Source: Phoma sp. XZ068
Lineage: Eukaryota > Ascomycota > Dothideomycetes > Pleosporales > Didymellaceae
Assembly: GCA_004835665.1 (NCBI GenBank)
Contig: RBKR01000005.1
Location: 1,860,001 to 1,924,000 of the forward strand
Reading direction: 5' to 3'
DNA length: 64,000 bases
Shown here: piece after piece, positions 1 through 10,615 of the stretch
Layout of the letters: every line of letters begins with the position of its first letter
Numbering within the stretch: position 1 is the stretch's first letter
Translations under genes and position numbers: made by a program
Notes under the pieces: generated by a model
What the model saw: the letters and a program-made list of their open reading frames with translations, nothing else
What the model was told of the DNA's origin: nothing
Database searches by the model: none

Positions 1-870
1 CCTTGCCGTTGAGTTGACATTGGCGTTCCGGACCTTCACCATCCCCATCTTCTGCACCACCCGCTAACCTACACGCGGGACAATCCACGTGCGATGGAAT
101 CTGAGCCAAGACAATGCAGTATCATCGCAGCACCCAGGTATGCCCTTGAACTGAGCACACGCCTGGCTGTCATGTCCTTGGATACGGATGAACATGCCAT
201 ACACTGCCCAAAACGTAAACCTGGAAATTTCCCACACCCGAAGCAACCCAAACTGGTAGCAGGTGCTAAAACTGGTAATCCGCTTGTGGTGCTTTGAGTA
301 GTTCATAGCCTCCCAGATGAGAATTGGCGGACGGTGATGCCCTTTTGGCTGACGCGCTCACTACGTTACAGTTCACACGTTGACAAGGACCTCTACCCTT
401 ATGTATGTGTACGAAAAAGTGCAAAAAACCCCGCTATATGTTTCTAATATCAACCAATGCTTTACATATATAGACACTCTACATACCATATACTGGCACA
501 GCAATATAAAGAAATCAGAGATGTAGTACTGCAATTTGGGCCACCCGAACAAACATCAGTCCGAACAATTCCTCACGGCTGCTGCTTTGAAACAACACTT
601 ACCAGCAAGTATCGCACCGTAACTGCAACCTTGAATATCTCTAATAACTAATCTACGATAGGAACTAAACTATTTTAGATATAGAGCATTGCGTAGGCGT
701 CTGAGCTATATTATAGGGGCGTATCTTTAACACGATAGCATTTGCCGTTCGGAGGTCATATAGGCTCTGTTCTCACGCATGCGTAAGTCCCCAGGCCTGT
801 GCCCGCAGAGGTGGCTAAGCAAGGGCCTAGCAAGTTATGTATTGTTATATCTGACTGTTGCTACTATCTT
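1..870. other. No supported gene; contains one copy of a dispersed repeat
   Basis: Several short overlapping open frames exist on both strands, but none has domain features, a good start context or splice signals. An open frame at 2-67 on the plus strand ends in TAA and could be the last codons of a gene outside the window, but 21 residues are too few to judge. Positions 762-842 match a sequence at 2,056-2,136 (listed separately). Confidence 0.5.
762..842. repeat. Dispersed repeat, copy 1 (second copy 2,056-2,136)
   Basis: About 80 bp here align with 2,056-2,136 in the same orientation, sharing blocks such as GTGAGTCCC/GTAAGTCCC, GGCTAAGC and GAGGGCC/AAGGGCC. Many differences are G to A in copy 1 (ACGCG to ACGCA, GCGAGG to GCAAGG), as expected if RIP hit one copy harder. 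The two copies flank the small secreted protein gene. No ORF is preserved, so this is probably a remnant of a larger element. Confidence 0.5.
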
Positions 871-1326
871 CTAGATACTGTCGACGAGAACGACGCTTTC
901 ACCGCAGCTGCAGTCGTCCTGGCCTTCCTCGCTCTGACTGCACGATTCTCTGTTGACGTTGCCGGTGCCATCCTGGACGGCGCGGCTGCAGCGGATCTCG
1001 GTTCTGGTGGCGACAGTTTCGCTGCATGAGCAGTCATCCTGGCCCTCCTCCCTCTGGCTGCATGATTCTCTGTTGACGTTGCCGGTGCCGTCCTGGACGG
1101 CGCGGCTGCAGCGGATCTGAGTGAACCTGTCCGAGCAGTTGCAGCCTGCCTCGCCCTCGGTGCAGGGGACCGTGGGGGTGTTACCGATGCCGTCCTGTAT
1201 GACTTTGTTGCAAACTCTGGTCTTGGTGATGGCGGGTTCGTTAGATGTGGCAGGTTTCCGGGAGGTCTGCGGGAGGGCGAAGGCCGTGACGGCGTACAAG
1301 CTGATAACGGCGAGAGAGAACTTCAT
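871..1326 (-). CDS. Small secreted cysteine-rich repeat protein (effector-like)
   Basis: Single-exon model of 151 residues. The start is the ATG at 1,326; the open frame runs three codons further up, but only to a TTG. The N-terminus is a classical signal peptide (MKF, hydrophobic SLAVISLYAVTAFA, probable cleavage after Ala-Phe-Ala before LPQ), so the product should be secreted. The mature part holds three repeats, each with four cysteines in the pattern C...C...C-x-C ending in DCSC or GCNC. The first repeat is diverged; the second and third are almost identical, 40 residues each. No known domain is recognised. Small size, secretion, high cysteine content and internal repeats match the general profile of fungal effectors or surface proteins; that role is inference. 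Position beside RIPped repeats fits a fast-evolving compartment. Confidence 0.7.
   Translation of the reverse strand: MKFSLAVISLYAVTAFALPQTSRKPATSNEPAITKTRVCNKVIQDGIGNTPTVPCTEGEAGCNCSDRFTQIRCSRAVQDGTGNVNRESCSQREEGQDDCSCSETVATRTEIRCSRAVQDGTGNVNRESCSQSEEGQDDCSCGESVVLVDSI
911..1118. repeat. Tandem 120-bp coding repeat inside the secreted protein gene
   Basis: The stretch beginning CAGTCGTCCTGG at 911 recurs at 1,031 with a 120-bp period (40 codons, so the frame is kept). Identity is very high until about 1,118, implying recent duplication or gene conversion. The copy number of the cysteine repeat could vary between strains. Confidence 0.8.
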
Positions 1327-1540
1327 GCTGTTCAAAGATAGAGTAATGAGGCTTGGGTGTCGAGTTCGAGTGATCAGAAATCAAGTAAATGGGACGGAAG
1401 GTTGGTGATGATAGCGTAGGTATTGGAAGAAGGGGGCGCCAGGCCGATGAAAGATCAATAAGGAAGGCAGAGAGAAGGGAATAAGACTGAAGTGTCGCAG
1501 ACAGCTTGAGGAAAAGTGAAACCTGATGGCCTTAGGAGTG

Positions 1541-1550
1541 CCTTATATAC
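1541..1550 (-). promoter_or_regulatory. TATA-like box upstream of the secreted protein gene
   Basis: On the minus strand this reads GTATATAAGG, about 215 bp upstream of the ATG at 1,326. It would imply a 5' leader of roughly 180 nt, long but acceptable. No other TATA-like site is closer. Confidence 0.35.
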
Positions 1551-2325
1551 TAAGGCACCCCAAGAAGCAATCGCGATAAACGCTCTTCTAACTGGCTGAA
1601 ATTACTCCTTCGCTAACAAAGTCCGTAAACTGACCTAAGTCCAACTCTACCAAGCCTTGTTCCAGACCTAGTAAGTGTAGGGTTACTGTCAAAAGTAGGG
1701 GTATTGCAAGCGCTTGCTTAAAGGGGTGTCGGATGTTTAGGTTTCAGCTTCAGCCACAGGACAGGGTTTCCTTCTTGGCGCTGTGCTCCGCCTTATTTTG
1801 GAGGCCCTGCCACCATGTCATGGAGGGACCATGAGCTATTCACAGGTAGTCTAAGCTTATATGTAAGGGGCAGGCCGCTGAGGGGAATAGCCGGTTAGAA
1901 AACTATAGAGATTTGATAGAGGGGCAGCTCCGGTTGTGTGGAGATTGAATACCCACACTGGAGGTTAGTACCCTTAATACGGGGGTTGGGGTCCTCCGGC
2001 ACAGAGGTGGTATAGACCTCCGTTCCAGGGCCTGCACTTGTGTGGTGATCACGTAGGTCCTGTCTGACGCGTGTGTGAGTCCCGAGGCCAATGCGCACCA
2101 AGGCGGCTAAGCGAGGGCCAAGCCCGTTAGACATAAGGCTACTTCCGCCTTAGAGTTCCGAGGCCTGTTGTACCTTGGTTAGTATTGTTAGGGTATATAT
2201 AGGTTAGTTATTAGCTTACTATTAGTCGAGAAACAGACATAACTCTACTACTTAAGTGTTAAGCTAAATAGAGACTATTATACTAATACTCTATTATTAT
2301 AAGTTAGTATAATAATATAGGCTAT
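1551..2325. other. Intergenic, no gene seen; second copy of dispersed repeat
   Basis: Contains repeat copy 2 (2,056-2,136). From about 2,170 the composition becomes strongly AT-rich with RIP-type TpA excess. No coding frame is supported. Confidence 0.5.
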
Positions 2326-2410
2326 TAAGGTTATAAACTAAGTAAAGGTTATAAATACTTCTAGGTTAGTTCTCTAGAATAAGTACTAGTATAGAAGAGG
2401 TTAGTATTAT
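2326..2410 (-). repeat. LTR fragment of the chromovirus family
   Basis: The stretch from TTAAGGTTATAAACTAAG to GAAGAGGTTAGTA matches the inner end of the LTRs at 40,410, 47,500 and 53,823, in the same (inverted) orientation. Only about 85 bp remain. It is RIPped like the full copies. Confidence 0.65.
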
Positions 2411-2596
2411 AGATATTCTAAAGAGAATAAGAACGCTAGAACCATTGTCATTAGTCTCACACGATACAGGTTGCAGTACAAAAGAAGTCTTTCCAAACCA
2501 TAAACCTGTTTGTGTATTACAACTTTCCAAAACACTGAAAATGGGTGTCATACAGCCATACATTAAGATCACGATCTTCTCCGTACAAAAGAGTGT

Positions 2597-2921
2597 ATGA
2601 GTCCAGAAGAATGCCATGCCTACTGGACCAACGAACTTTCGGCATTGGCAGAAACCCTGCTCGGATTCACTGACCTGGCAAAAAGATATGTCTAGGTACG
2701 TTGCGTTTTGTGACACCCCCTTTTATTTTTCTAAGCGTAGCGAGCTCGTCTCTTTTGGATGGCGCCATTGTACGCCAGATCTACAGGCGCTCTCCGCCCT
2801 ACAAACTATTGACGAGTGGGATGGCTACACCGAGGCGTGGGTGAAGAATATCGAGGAGTACGCCAATTGGGCGAAACCGCCTATTTGGCCAAGATACAGT
2901 TCGATAGATATCCAACGCTGA
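2597..2921 (+). pseudogene. Possible hypothetical gene or gene remnant
   Basis: An ATG at 2,597 opens a natural-looking 32-residue frame (MSPEECHAYWTNELSALAE onward) that ends in TAG at a CpA-to-TpA compatible site. An overlapping frame from 2,616 continues to 2,921 with a plausible C-terminal half (ALSALQTIDEWDGY). The two are in different frames, so either an intron or decay separates them. No family is recognised. Confidence 0.2.
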
Positions 2922-3310
2922 GTCCTTAAATTATGTTCTTCACAATCGTTTCGGGTTATTGCAGAGTAACGCAAGATAATTACACTCGGAGATGAAGGTA
3001 ATATTTGGATACAAGAAAATAGAGGTTGAAGAAACTGTGCCCGAATTTTGGGGCGGAGCAGAAGGAGACGCGCACTTCGAACGGACTTCGATAGCGAGGC
3101 GTTGCTCGAGGGTAGATTCACAAGTTTATAAAGGTCTATCTAGCTCAAAACTCCTCGAGAGGCTAATCAATGTCAGATAACTATAAATCAAAAGACCCAT
3201 ATAGGAATACATGCAATAAAACCAAACTCGTCGCATTTATATTTAAGCAGCTACAGGACATAACTAAGCGCACAAAGAACTTTGTGTTGCCCTATTCTGT
3301 GTTACTTCCT

Positions 3311-4965
3311 TTACGTCTTCTTGAAACTTGCCACGTCACCTGCTTCAATGCTAGATACCATCTCGACTCCCTCAATAATTTGGGGTCCTGTGAATTGTCT
3401 TCGCTTCCCGCACCGCCACAGCGTAGCGATAAAAACCAAAGCGCCAACAAGGACAACTGAGACATAGTTCAACGAATCGACTTTCACCGGTATGGCCAGA
3501 GGAAAACAGAACAACACGGTAAACAGGCTCACATAAGCGACAGAAAATCCATAGCATATAGTTGCAACGGTCTTGTTGAGACGGAAGTGACGTTCGGGCA
3601 ACACTTGGCGTCCTCGAACAAGCACAAAGAATTGGGGGATAACACAAGTTATGTTGCTCGACAAAATTGCCAAAGCCACAATGCTGTTATAGGCTGTAGT
3701 CGATACGATGTACAGAAGGCCGAACAATCCGATGAACACACTGGCGAGTAATGTCGCGTTGACAGGTGCGTTGAGTGTTGGATGAACTTTGGCGAAGACC
3801 TTGGAATAAGGGAGCCCCCCATCACGTGAAAATGCCCAGATGATCCGGCTGGACGTGACCAAGCAGCTAATCATGGCTCCGAAGTAGATGATGACGATCC
3901 AGACAGTGAATAGTGTGGCCACCCTCAGTGATCCTGTCGCCTGCTCAAACACGGTGAGGATTGGAAGGGGCGACGAAGCTATTGCCTCAAGATCGTTGGT
4001 GCTGAATAAGAAAGCAAGCGTCCATGGAATGGAAGTACCGGTCCCGATTGCCATTACGAGCATCACTACTCTTGGCACATTTTTGCCGGGGTTGGGTAGT
4101 TCTTCAGCAATATGAGTGGCGCCATCCGTACCAAGGAAGCCGTACATTGCTTGTCCTGTAGCAAGGAGGAAAGCAAGACCATCCGGCCAGCCCGTAGTAT
4201 TCTCCCATGTTTTGAATACCAAAGATGCCGGCTGCTTTACTGGACTCCTGGCGAGAACAGTGATGAAAGCTACTACCACCCCCACTAAGGAGATACCAAG
4301 AAAGATTTGCTCGGCGGCAGGAATGCTGCGTGGGAGGAAGCTAACGAGAAGACAAGCTATGATAGTGAGAAGGGTGTAGATGAGCCAGACCTGCCACTGG
4401 GTGTAAACATAATTAGGGTGGAATAACCCAGCGATTATGCATGCGCTCTGAGCTACAAACACAGCAGTGCTAGCAGTGGTGAAAAGCCACGCTGTTCAAT
4501 TAGCCCCCGAACTAAGGGCTTATGTGGGAGACTCACCCAGAACGCTCAGCCATCCTGTTGTAAAAGCGATCAGAGCTCGGAATTTTCGCGGCGCCACCAT
4601 GAAAGCATAGCTAGGGGTGTTAGTATACAGTTCTTTTCATCTAGTATGCGTCATACGTACTGATATTGGCCTCCGCTTGATGGAAAGGCGGATGACAACT
4701 CGGCAAGCCCAACCGCGATGGTAGTACAAGCAATACATGCAACGACGAGACAGAATACAACGCCAGGGCCAGCTCCTGCGCTCAGGGGAACAACAAAGGT
4801 GGCCGAATAGCCGATCCAAGTGTTAGTGATGGAAAATGCCAACGCAAGCGTCGCGATGACGGAGAACTGTCGAGGTAGCTCGCCAACATGCCCTTGAGCT
4901 CGAAGCTGGCGCTCATCATGGGAAAGGCTTTGTTCCTCTATCACGTGGGTATCCACGCGGGCCAT
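3311..4965 (-). CDS. APC-superfamily amino acid / choline / GABA-type permease
   Basis: Three-exon model: 4661-4965, 4537-4610 and 3311-4491, with introns of 50 and 45 bp that have good donors (GTACGT, GTGAGT), CTAAC/CTAAT branch sites and AG acceptors. The joined frame gives 519 residues, the normal size for this family. A hydrophilic N-terminus is followed by about 12 hydrophobic segments. Across the first junction the conserved SGGQYHYAFMVAPRKF block is rebuilt, and later DGATHIAEELPNPGKNVPR appears; both are hallmarks of the fungal UGA4/HNM1/BIO5-like group of plasma-membrane proton symporters. The exact substrate (GABA, choline, polyamine, amino acid or a ring compound) cannot be read. 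It is divergent from the hydrolase at 5,496 and shares its promoter, so it may import the substrate of the cluster. Confidence 0.88.
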
Positions 4966-5495
4966 GATTGCTTACAAGATGTGATAATTATGGTTTATGA
5001 GATGAAGGTGCAGCGAAACACCAAATATCGGTGCAGGCTTGCTCTTTAAAGCATGTTTCACAGTCAATCTTGAATGGGCGCTTATAGGTTTTAACTTGAC
5101 ACAAGTAGCCGCTTATCGCGAACGCTATCTTAGCTACTTGGGTTTTCCCCGCAAAATAGTTGGATTGAAACTGAGGGGTAGACTAGGCTGCAAGTGTCCG
5201 ATATACCAGTCGAGAACACAAATGTGGCTTGTTGGGGTATCGTTTATGGGGTAGATATTCACTTGGGGAACCCAGATCTTGAGCCTATCACCAGAAAGCT
5301 GAAAATAAAGAGCCAAATACTACGACTCGGGCCTTTATCACTGGAGATTAGATAAGACGTAGGAACTAAATAAGCACTAGACATGGAACACAGGTGTGAG
5401 GTATACGACTACACAACTGACGATGCATTAATCTCAAGCATAACCCCCGGCTCCGTCTTCCCTGTGATCAGTTAATTTAACTCCAACATCACATT
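4966..5495. promoter_or_regulatory. Divergent promoter with three GGGGTA motifs
   Basis: This 530-bp gap separates the permease (minus) and the hydrolase (plus). GGGGTA occurs on the plus strand at 5175-5180, 5234-5239 and 5248-5253. It is the 6-bp core of the GGGGTAA motif seen in most intergenic regions up to 29.5 kb. No gene is supported here. Confidence 0.4.
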
Positions 5496-6752
5496 ATGTT
5501 TTCCTCTCATATCTGTGCTATACTAGCCATTGTTGGGTCGGCATACGCTGATGCGACGTCTTCGCTACCGGCTGTCCCGACGGCTTCTGCTGCACCATAT
5601 TCCGACTGGCAAAAGGTTGGCACTTTCAATTTGACGATCCTGAACGCGACAGATCCAGGAAACCATGCTTTTATCACGCGCCAAGAGCCAGAATTGCTGT
5701 ACAACCGTACGAGGCAAGTTCGTCACGGGTCGAGGCTGCGCCAGTTCTATTCTGGAGCAGCCTTAAACGTCTCTGGGATTGTCAACGGTACCACAGAGTC
5801 TCTCGATACTTTCATGGCAAAATTTGGTATGGCAGGTTTGATAGTCGTCCAAAACGACGTGGTCCGTGCTGAGAAGTACATTTACGGCAATCTGGTATCC
5901 TCGCTTGACGTAGTACAGTCATGTACGAAGTCAGTTTTGAGCACTGCTCTTGGTGTGGCCATCGCTCAGGGCAAGCTTTCACTCGACGACACGCCTGAAA
6001 AATGGGTTCCTGAGCTAAGTCTTACACCATGGGCAAATATCACACTCCGAAACATCATCGATATGACGCCTGGGATTGAGGCATCCAAAGGTGGCGACGA
6101 TTTGTTCGACGATGTTTATCTCCGAACTGATCCAGATGCTGTATTCAAATTTCTTGCGACATATAACAGAGTCGCTGCTCCTGGTAAAATGTATAATTAC
6201 CTTGACGAGAACTACTACGTTGCCTCCAGTGTATTGCAACACGCACTGCGAGAACCAATTCAGGACTTCATCACTAGGGAAATCTGGGGCCCCGCTGGCA
6301 TGAAGTACGATGGCGTCATGCGTGCTACAGCTGCTGGTCAAGTCGATGGGCATGGCGGACTCGGAATCACCTTGGGCGACATGGCACGCTTCGGAATGTT
6401 CATCTAGGACAAGGTCAACAAGAAGGGAGGTCCACGAGTATCTTCGCATTGGTTCGATGAGATCGCAATGGCAACGACCAGCACAGGAATACGCGCACCA
6501 GGCGCCATCTCTGTAGCGCCAAATTTTGGCTATCAGACCGGATGGTGGACACTACCACGCGGAGGTGACCATTATCAGCTTGGTGATGACCATGCATTCG
6601 CCGCGCTAGGGACGTATGGGCAAGCAATCTACATAATTCCGGGTCTCAACGTGACTATTGGTTATCAGTCATCCTACCCAATTCATTACGGAGAACTGTT
6701 CTTTTATGGTCAGGAGTTTGCGACTGCCATAGCTCTTGCTCTGAAAAAGTAG
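5496..6752 (+). pseudogene. Serine beta-lactamase-fold hydrolase (class C / 6-aminohexanoate-dimer hydrolase-like), broken by one stop
   Basis: Family members are secreted or cytosolic esterases, lactamases or amide hydrolases using the S-x-x-K catalytic serine. The frame starts with a signal peptide (MFSSHICAILAIVGSAYADA) and carries S-C-T-K in QSCTKSVLSTALGVAIAQGKL, followed by LSLDDTPEKWVPEL and a NITLRNIIDMTPGIE block typical of this fold. The frame is open to 6,404, meets TAG at 6405-6407, then stays open in the same frame through GGPRVSSHWFDEI and GYQTGWWTLPRGG to 6,752. Total length would be 418 codons, the normal family size. No intron signals surround the stop. CAG to TAG in a CpA context is exactly a RIP change, so a single RIP-type nonsense mutation is the simplest reading. 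If real, the product lacks its C-terminal quarter and is probably inactive. Confidence 0.75.
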
Positions 6753-7519
6753 TACATAACTTTGGCCCTTTATTGAGCTTCAGGCCCTCTGCAGTTTCAT
6801 AATCTTAGCTCAAGAGCAGGAATAAATATATATAGCATGTAGCATGACTGCACTTTTTGCGATATCTTCCATTCCAATATTACTGCACTATCTCCTCAAC
6901 TATTCGGATTTCTTTCGTCTTGAACGACGTCAATGGTTCATCAGCTCTGCGTGACAGGGAACATAGGAGCAGCAAAGGCCCTGGATGTAATCGAAGTTTT
7001 AAAACAAGATGTACACACGATTAGTCTTGTTTTCACAAGTGGCTACAACAATCTAGAAATGGCCATCATCCTGGATCAGGTTTGGGTTTAGCTTCGCCGG
7101 AGCTACTCTTGGTTCAGCTGATGGGCACTTCGCCAGCCCGCATTCTACAAACTCCCTGCCCACTTGCAATATGCACGGTTGTTATCTGATATATACGTAA
7201 TTAAAGCCTACAATTGATTCCCTATTTCTCGTACGCGCGCTTGGATGTTTTGGCCTACCTTGGTTTACCAAGGCGGCTGACCCTTATGCGTTGGGGTAGA
7301 CTTTTGGGGTAAGTATTTAGTCGCCCGCCAGGTCTGGACTCCAGGGTCTATCACCCAGACACGTGTTATAGGCCTATGGCTACCATATTTAAGGACTGAG
7401 ACTGGCAAAAGGTCTTCTCAGATCAGCTACTTTGTGGTACACAAAAGGTACGACCAAGTTCTCTATCTGAGCTGCTTTCGAATTCTGACTAGATCAAGTT
7501 TCGACAACCCAACGCATCA
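6753..7519. promoter_or_regulatory. Intergenic region with GGGGTA / GGGGTAA motifs
   Basis: No gene is supported. GGGGTA lies at 7293-7298 and GGGGTAA at 7306-7312, about 210 bp before the start of the SnoaL/NTF2-like gene. A CA/CT-rich leader precedes that ATG. Confidence 0.35.
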
Positions 7520-7912
7520 ATGACATCCAAGAACATCAAGACCATTCCTACCAGCGACTACTTCGCAGTCGTCGAAGTCGTTGAAAATTACGTTGCAGGT
7601 CTTCGCGTTGGCGACGCAAAGCAAGTTGCAAAATCATTCCACAAAGACGCAACGATGTATGGTTTTAACCCTGACGGCTCATTGCTCGGTGGCCCAATCA
7701 GCAACTTGTGGACCTTCATGGACCAACACGGAGCTGCACCCCACATCATCGCTCGAAATGATATTATCTCTATTACACCAACAACTGCAGTTGTCAAGGT
7801 CGATATGGAGGGAGACGCTGCGGGCATCAACTACACGGATAACCACACATTGTTGAAGGAGAATGGAAAGTGGTTGATTATTGCAAAGGTTTTCCACGCA
7901 TATGCTTCATGA
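7520..7912 (+). CDS. SnoaL/NTF2-fold protein (putative lumazine-binding type)
   Basis: Intronless, 130 residues, the typical size for a single NTF2-like cone. The layout matches the Lumazine_bd_2-type branch: an N-terminal helix (YFAVVEVVENYVAGLRVGD), then FHKDATMYG, then alternating strands ending in GKWLIIAKVFHAY. These small proteins are often enzymes or binding partners in catabolic and secondary-metabolite clusters, but the family name does not define a reaction. There is no signal peptide, so it should be cytosolic. The start is the first ATG after stops in frame. It sits alone between two regions carrying the GGGGTAA motif. Confidence 0.8.
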   Translation: MTSKNIKTIPTSDYFAVVEVVENYVAGLRVGDAKQVAKSFHKDATMYGFNPDGSLLGGPISNLWTFMDQHGAAPHIIARNDIISITPTTAVVKVDMEGDAAGINYTDNHTLLKENGKWLIIAKVFHAYAS

Positions 7913-8406
7913 GAACAAGAAGGAACATAGCCAGACTAAATTTTCTTACAAGATAGAAAGCCCCCAAATGAAATGCTCTTTCGGCCAATCAGCATATGTA
8001 AACTGTTCTTTCACATTTGTCTTCACTTGACCGCTGTGCAGTCTTCATCACAGGTGAGCTGAGGCAGCATAAGCATTTGAGCCCTACATTTCTGTTCGAC
8101 TACAGTTTCCTGTTTCATTCAACGCAATAGCGATCACAAAATCAGAGCTATCTGGGGCAAGTTTGGGGTAAATTTTTGTCCCATGCAAGGATAGCGCCGG
8201 GTTGATTTAGTGGCGTACTTTCTTCCCCCAACCGCCAACTCAAAGCAGACTCGTTACAGCTGGGACTCGTCAATTATCTTTCGCTTACTCCTAGTCAGAA
8301 ATCCTAGTCAGAACATTATCGAAAATCATATATATTCGAACCTGTGCCATCCACAGGGTATCCACTCCTCGGAAGGTGCAATCCGTCTTTATCAAACCTT
8401 TTCAGC
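7913..8406. promoter_or_regulatory. Intergenic region with GGGGTAA motif
   Basis: No gene is supported. GGGGTAA at 8165-8171 lies about 240 bp upstream of the alcohol dehydrogenase start at 8,407. Confidence 0.35.
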
Positions 8407-9585
8407 ATGTCCGCGCACAAAGTCCCAAGCCATATGAAGGCATTGCGATTGACTAGTGTTAGTTTTAACATGAAATTTTTGAATCGCTTCTGATAATTAT
8501 CAATAGTATAATCAAAATTATGAACTTCGCAAAGATGTCCCCACCCCTCAGCCTGGTGACGGCGAAGTACTGGTCCAAGTTCACGCCTCCAGTTTTTGCC
8601 ATACCGATTACCAAGTCTACCAGGGCACCTACAAGACAAAGTTGCCCATGACGCCTTCGCACGAACCTGCCGGCATCATTGTTGCGCTGGGGCCCAACGT
8701 TGACTCAAAGTGGAAAGCTGGGCAGCACGTAGGGGTAATCAATTTCCGGAACCCATGTGGAACCTGCGCCGGGTGTCGATGGCACGCTCGCGATCATGAG
8801 GGCAAGCTGGATGCGCGGTACTGTGAGAACAAAACGATGTCGGGTATCACCGCCGACGGTGGATTTGCGGAATACATGTTGGCAGCTACGTATGCTCTTG
8901 TTGAGCTTCCTGAAGGTTTGGAATTCAAACAGGCAGCGCCGCTCATGTGCGCAGGGGTAAGTCTGACTTGACATGATACTGGTTCTCGAGCTCATCCATA
9001 TCGCAGGCTACTGTGTGGAACGCAATCCGTGAAGCAAACATTCGACCCAATGGTGGCGTTGCCATTATTGGTATCGGTGGTCTTGGAATTCTTGGAGTCC
9101 AATTTGCAAAGGCGTTGGGCTATCAAACGGCTGCTATTGACAACCGCGCGATTGGCTTGAAGTTGGCCGCCAACGTACCGAAGTCCCTGATACCAGATCG
9201 GATCATAGACTATAACGATTCGGAAGCAACAAACAAAGTACTCGAGATGACTAATGGTATTGGATGCGATGCGGCTATTGTTTGTACAGACCATGTACAG
9301 GCTGCAGATTGGGCATTGAAGATTGTCCGACCTCGAGGAGTTGTCATGCCGCTTGGCCTTCCTGACGGCGGGTACAAGTTTGACTCGTTCGCTCTTGTTT
9401 TCCGTGAGATTGTTGTAAAAGGCTCACTGCACAGTAGCCGAGTGGAGACTGAGAAAATGATGAAGATAGTGGACGAATATAAGATCCTCAGTCACCTAAC
9501 AGAGGTGCCAATTGACAGGGCTGAAAAATTGCCGGAGAAGGTTGCAAAACACGAGTTTGAGGGAAGGGTAGTAGTTATCATTTAG
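8407..9585 (+). CDS. Zinc-dependent alcohol dehydrogenase (MDR family), copy 1
   Basis: Three exons: 8407-8457, 8507-8956 and 9007-9585 (introns 49 and 50 bp, donors GTTAGT and GTAAGT). The joined frame is 359 residues, normal for the family. It oxidises an alcohol or reduces an aldehyde with NAD(P)H. Catalytic zinc ligands are visible: Cys in SSFCHTDYQ, His in SHEPAGIIVALG and Cys in APLMCAGATVW (rebuilt across the second junction). The structural-zinc cysteines lie in NPCGTCAGCRWHARDHEGK and ARYCEN. The Rossmann motif is GIGGLGILGVQFAKALG. The first exon (MSAHKVPSHMKALRLTS) is supplied by splicing; without it the protein would lack the first strand. It is related to the copies at 10,616 and 27,928 but clearly distinct in sequence and composition. 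Confidence 0.88.
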
Positions 9586-9742
9586 AAGGCAGTACTGCGC
9601 GTATATAAGAGCAATCAAGCGAGTTATTCTTCTATATACTGCAGCCTCCACCTAAAAGTCTACCTACGTAGCTATGCTTTGGGGATAGATTCCTAACAAT
9701 AGCTTGGGGGTATAGTAAACAGATATAGAAGAGTGGGTTGAC

Positions 9743-10545
9743 TTATGTTGACGCCTTTGCCAAGCATAACTCCTTGACAGTTTTCCTGCTTGCATATTCC
9801 TCGCTGCTTAGATGAGTCATCAACGCACCCGCCGTGCGCGTGTAATAGGTTGAGTCGTTGAGTCGGATATAATATACAACAACCCGGCCAGTGTTGGGTA
9901 GCAAAGGCAGCGATTTAGCTGAACTGACCTGGTTTTCTGATAGAACGGAGAGTGCTTCGCCATATGCGACATGACACACCGTCGGCTGTACTGGGTCGAT
10001 GAGGAAAGTCTTGAGGAGCGAGGAGCGTTAGAGTTGTTGTAGAATTTGGGTGCATTGTAGGCATCGAGACTTACGAGTGTGGACCATGCGTTTGTCAAGT
10101 CGCTTACATTGCGACCGACGCATATTTCATCGTCACTTGGTGCTGAATACTCGTGCATTTCACTCAGATACTTCTCCCAGGGAAGCTCAAGGACGTGGCT
10201 GAGATTGTTGAAGAGTGCAACGGCCAAGGCGTGCAAGGCCCTCAGGGTAGCGTCAAGACGGGGATTGTCAGGGCTGCCGGGAGCAGTGAGGCGCGATTTG
10301 GATAGACGGAACACATTGTCCCCGGAGATCTCAGCTTCTTGTAAGAGGAAAGTCAGGTCGATGTTTTCGGCGTCGAGGTTGCTAATAGTCAGACCAGTCG
10401 CTTTCGAGGCGATGGTATCGCGCAATGCAGGCAGTGCAGAGTAGTCGTAGAGGGACTGCTGTGTAACGGTAAGAGTGGACATGGCTCCGACAGGCTGGAT
10501 TGAAGACAGTTGGACGATACCATCATTGTGGTTGCCAGTATACAT
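9743..10545 (-). CDS. Hypothetical protein, 245 residues
   Basis: Two exons: 10075-10545 and 9743-10009. The 65-bp intron (10010-10074) has a GTAAGT donor, a CTAAC branch and an AAG acceptor. Splicing replaces a low-complexity tail with a natural-looking C-terminus (TFLIDPVQPTVCHVAYGEAL to AKAST). A second in-frame ATG at 10,482 (MSTLTVTQQSLYDY) could be the real start. The protein is soluble, without signal peptide or membrane segments. No domain is recognised. Its position between two alcohol dehydrogenases suggests it belongs to the cluster, but no function can be assigned. Confidence 0.6.
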
Positions 10546-10615
10546 TTATGGGAATATGCACCCCAATGACTAACCTAGTACTATCTCCAATTTGGGGCCG
10601 TTCTCCAACACGACG

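Noticed and set aside
1327..1335. Upstream extended start (MNS) of the secreted protein
   Set aside because: The codon at 1,335 is TTG; the ATG at 1,326 gives a classical signal peptide.
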